Under the pieces are notes generated by a model that had not been told where the DNA came from, did not search any database, and was given only the letters and a program-made list of their open reading frames with translations. Shown piece by piece: positions 5,102-5,981 of a DNA stretch of 5,981 bases (its first letter is position 1; the number at the start of each line of letters is the position of its first letter). The translations under genes and the position numbers were made by a program. This DNA is from Alistipes sp. UBA928 (GTDB taxonomy: Bacteria; Bacteroidota; Bacteroidia; Bacteroidales; Rikenellaceae), in the NCBI GenBank assembly GCA_002293665.1, contig DBDQ01000010.1, positions 5,620-11,600 of the forward strand, read 5' to 3'.

Positions 5102-5981
5102 TTATTCGGCAGCCTCTTCGGCTTCCTCTTTTGCTTCGGCTACGACCTCTTCGGCTGCCTCCTGCACGGTTGCGGCTTTTTTGGCGACCGGAGCTTTCTT
5201 GGCGGGCTTGGCCTCGGCGGCTTCTTCAGAAGTGTCGGCAGCTTCGGCCTTCTTGGCCGGAGCTTTTTTAGCCGAGGCGGGCTTGGCTTCGGCCTCTTCG
5301 AGGTTGGCTTTCAGTTCGGCCAGTGCCGACAGGTCGCCCAAAGTGGTTTTTTCGAGCGATTGCTGAACCTTCTTCACCGAGGAGATGGTTTCGTCGGCCT
5401 CGGCCTTGCGCTCGGCTTTCACCGCGTTGTCGGCCGCGCGACGCGCCTCTTCGTAGGTGCGCACGTGCGACAGGATGATGCGGCGGGTGCCCTTCGAGAA
5501 CTCGGTGACGCGGAAAGGCAGCGTGTCGCCCACTTTGGGGGTCGAGCCATCCTCTTTGGTGAGGCTGCGAGCGGGGGCGAAACCTTCGATCTCCTCGCCC
5601 AGCGACACCACGGCGCCCTTGTCGTTCATCTCGGTGATCTTACCCTCGTGAACGGTGTCGATGGCGAACTGCTGTTCGTACTGGTTCCAGGGATTCTCTT
5701 CGAGTTGCTTGTGGCCCAGGCTCAGGCGGCGGTTGTCCTTGTCGATCTCGAGCACGACTACGTCGATGTCGGCGCCGATCTGTGTGAACTCGGCCGGGTG
5801 TTTGATCTTCTTTGTCCAACTGAGGTCTGAGATGTGAATCAGGCCGTCGATGCCCTCCTCGACTTCGACGAAGACGCCGAAGTTGGTGAAGTTGCGCACC
5901 TTGGCGGTGTGGACGCTACCGATGGGGTAGCGCTGTTCGATGCCTTCCCAAGGATCAACGGTGAGTTGCTTGGTGCCGAGC
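5102..5981 (-). CDS. rpsA: 30S ribosomal protein S1, C-terminal part (5' truncated by window)
   Basis: S1 binds mRNA on the 30S subunit through repeated OB-fold S1 domains. The last 292 codons are present, ending at TAA (5104-5102), and the frame is open to the window edge; the GTG at 5899 is an internal Val codon, not a start. Two S1 domains are visible. The first runs from about GSVHTAKVRNFTNFGVF to RRLSLGHKQL and has the classical GLIHISDLSW core. The second runs from DTVHEGKITEM to RRIILSHVRTY and is more diverged. A charged helical region (YEEARRAADNAVKAERKAE) and a KTTLGDLSALAELK segment follow, as in other Bacteroidetes S1 proteins. The final 65 or so residues are a low-complexity Lys/Ala/Glu/Pro tail, basic first and acidic at the very end, probably disordered. 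rnz follows after 19 bases without a terminator. Confidence 0.96.
   Translation of the reverse strand, partial: LGTKQLTVDPWEGIEQRYPIGSVHTAKVRNFTNFGVFVEVEEGIDGLIHISDLSWTKKIKHPAEFTQIGADIDVVVLEIDKDNRRLSLGHKQLEENPWNQYEQQFAIDTVHEGKITEMNDKGAVVSLGEEIEGFAPARSLTKEDGSTPKVGDTLPFRVTEFSKGTRRIILSHVRTYEEARRAADNAVKAERKAEADETISSVKKVQQSLEKTTLGDLSALAELKANLEEAEAKPASAKKAPAKKAEAADTSEEAAEAKPAKKAPVAKKAATVQEAAEEVVAEAKEEAEEAAE
5181..5297 (-). repeat. imperfect direct repeat in the rpsA tail
   Basis: Two related copies of about 45 bases (5181-5227 and 5253-5297) share CCGGAGCTTT and GGCGGGCTTGGC blocks on the plus strand. They encode two similar Lys/Ala/Pro segments, AKPASAKKAPAKKAEA and AKPAKKAPVAKKAA. The pattern suggests internal duplication of the tail, although Lys/Ala codon bias alone would give some similarity. 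Confidence 0.55.

Noticed and set aside
5097..5104. TAAGTTTG on the minus strand, matching TAnnTTTG, just before rnz
   Set aside because: No TTTG box lies 17-23 bases upstream, the motif overlaps the rpsA stop, and a start there would leave a leader of only a few bases.
5027..5830. Plus-strand open frame (267 codons) rich in Phe, Gly and Leu
   Set aside because: It is the reverse-strand image of the Lys/Ala/Glu-rich S1 tail and S1 domains; the membrane-like look comes from complementary codons.

Overview
The window looks like a GC-rich member of the Bacteroidales, possibly an Alistipes/Rikenellaceae-type gut bacterium; the genus is a guess from GC richness and protein style. The signs are a Bacteroidetes-type S1 protein and SecA tail, a fimbrillin-family lipoprotein, a Bacteroidetes-type promoter (TTTG, 20 bases, TAnnTTTG), and start codons without Shine-Dalgarno sequences. 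No mobile element, CRISPR array, tRNA or rRNA was seen.

Layout. Bases 1-355 (+) are the 3' end of secA, closing with its zinc-binding tail. A strong inverted repeat at 359-394, flanked by A and T runs, serves as a two-way terminator between secA and the convergent minus-strand genes. All other genes lie on the minus strand. Reading in the direction of transcription, from the right edge: the 3' part of rpsA (5981-5102), rnz for RNase Z (5082-4252), and a fimbrillin-like lipoprotein with an extra C-terminal beta domain (4244-2739). The spacings are 19 and 7 bases, so this looks like one transcription unit. A new promoter (2726-2695) then drives a second unit of two genes overlapping by 4 bases: a Sec-exported xylose-isomerase-like TIM-barrel protein (2651-1776) and a Tat-exported Gfo/Idh/MocA oxidoreductase (1779-421).

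How they work together. secA, rpsA and rnz are housekeeping genes for export, translation and tRNA 3' maturation. The isomerase/oxidoreductase pair is probably a small periplasmic sugar-modifying module, with two enzymes of one pathway exported by different routes. The lipoprotein is a probable surface or pilus component that appears to ride on the ribosomal/tRNA-processing transcript.

Most of the window is ordinary. The points that merit a second look are: an RNase Z that lacks most of the tRNA-binding flexible arm; a perfect 13-bp hairpin inside the start of the rnz coding region; the fimbrillin-like gene placed 7 bases after rnz; and the paired Sec/Tat sugar enzymes. I found no convincing evidence of a wholly new system.
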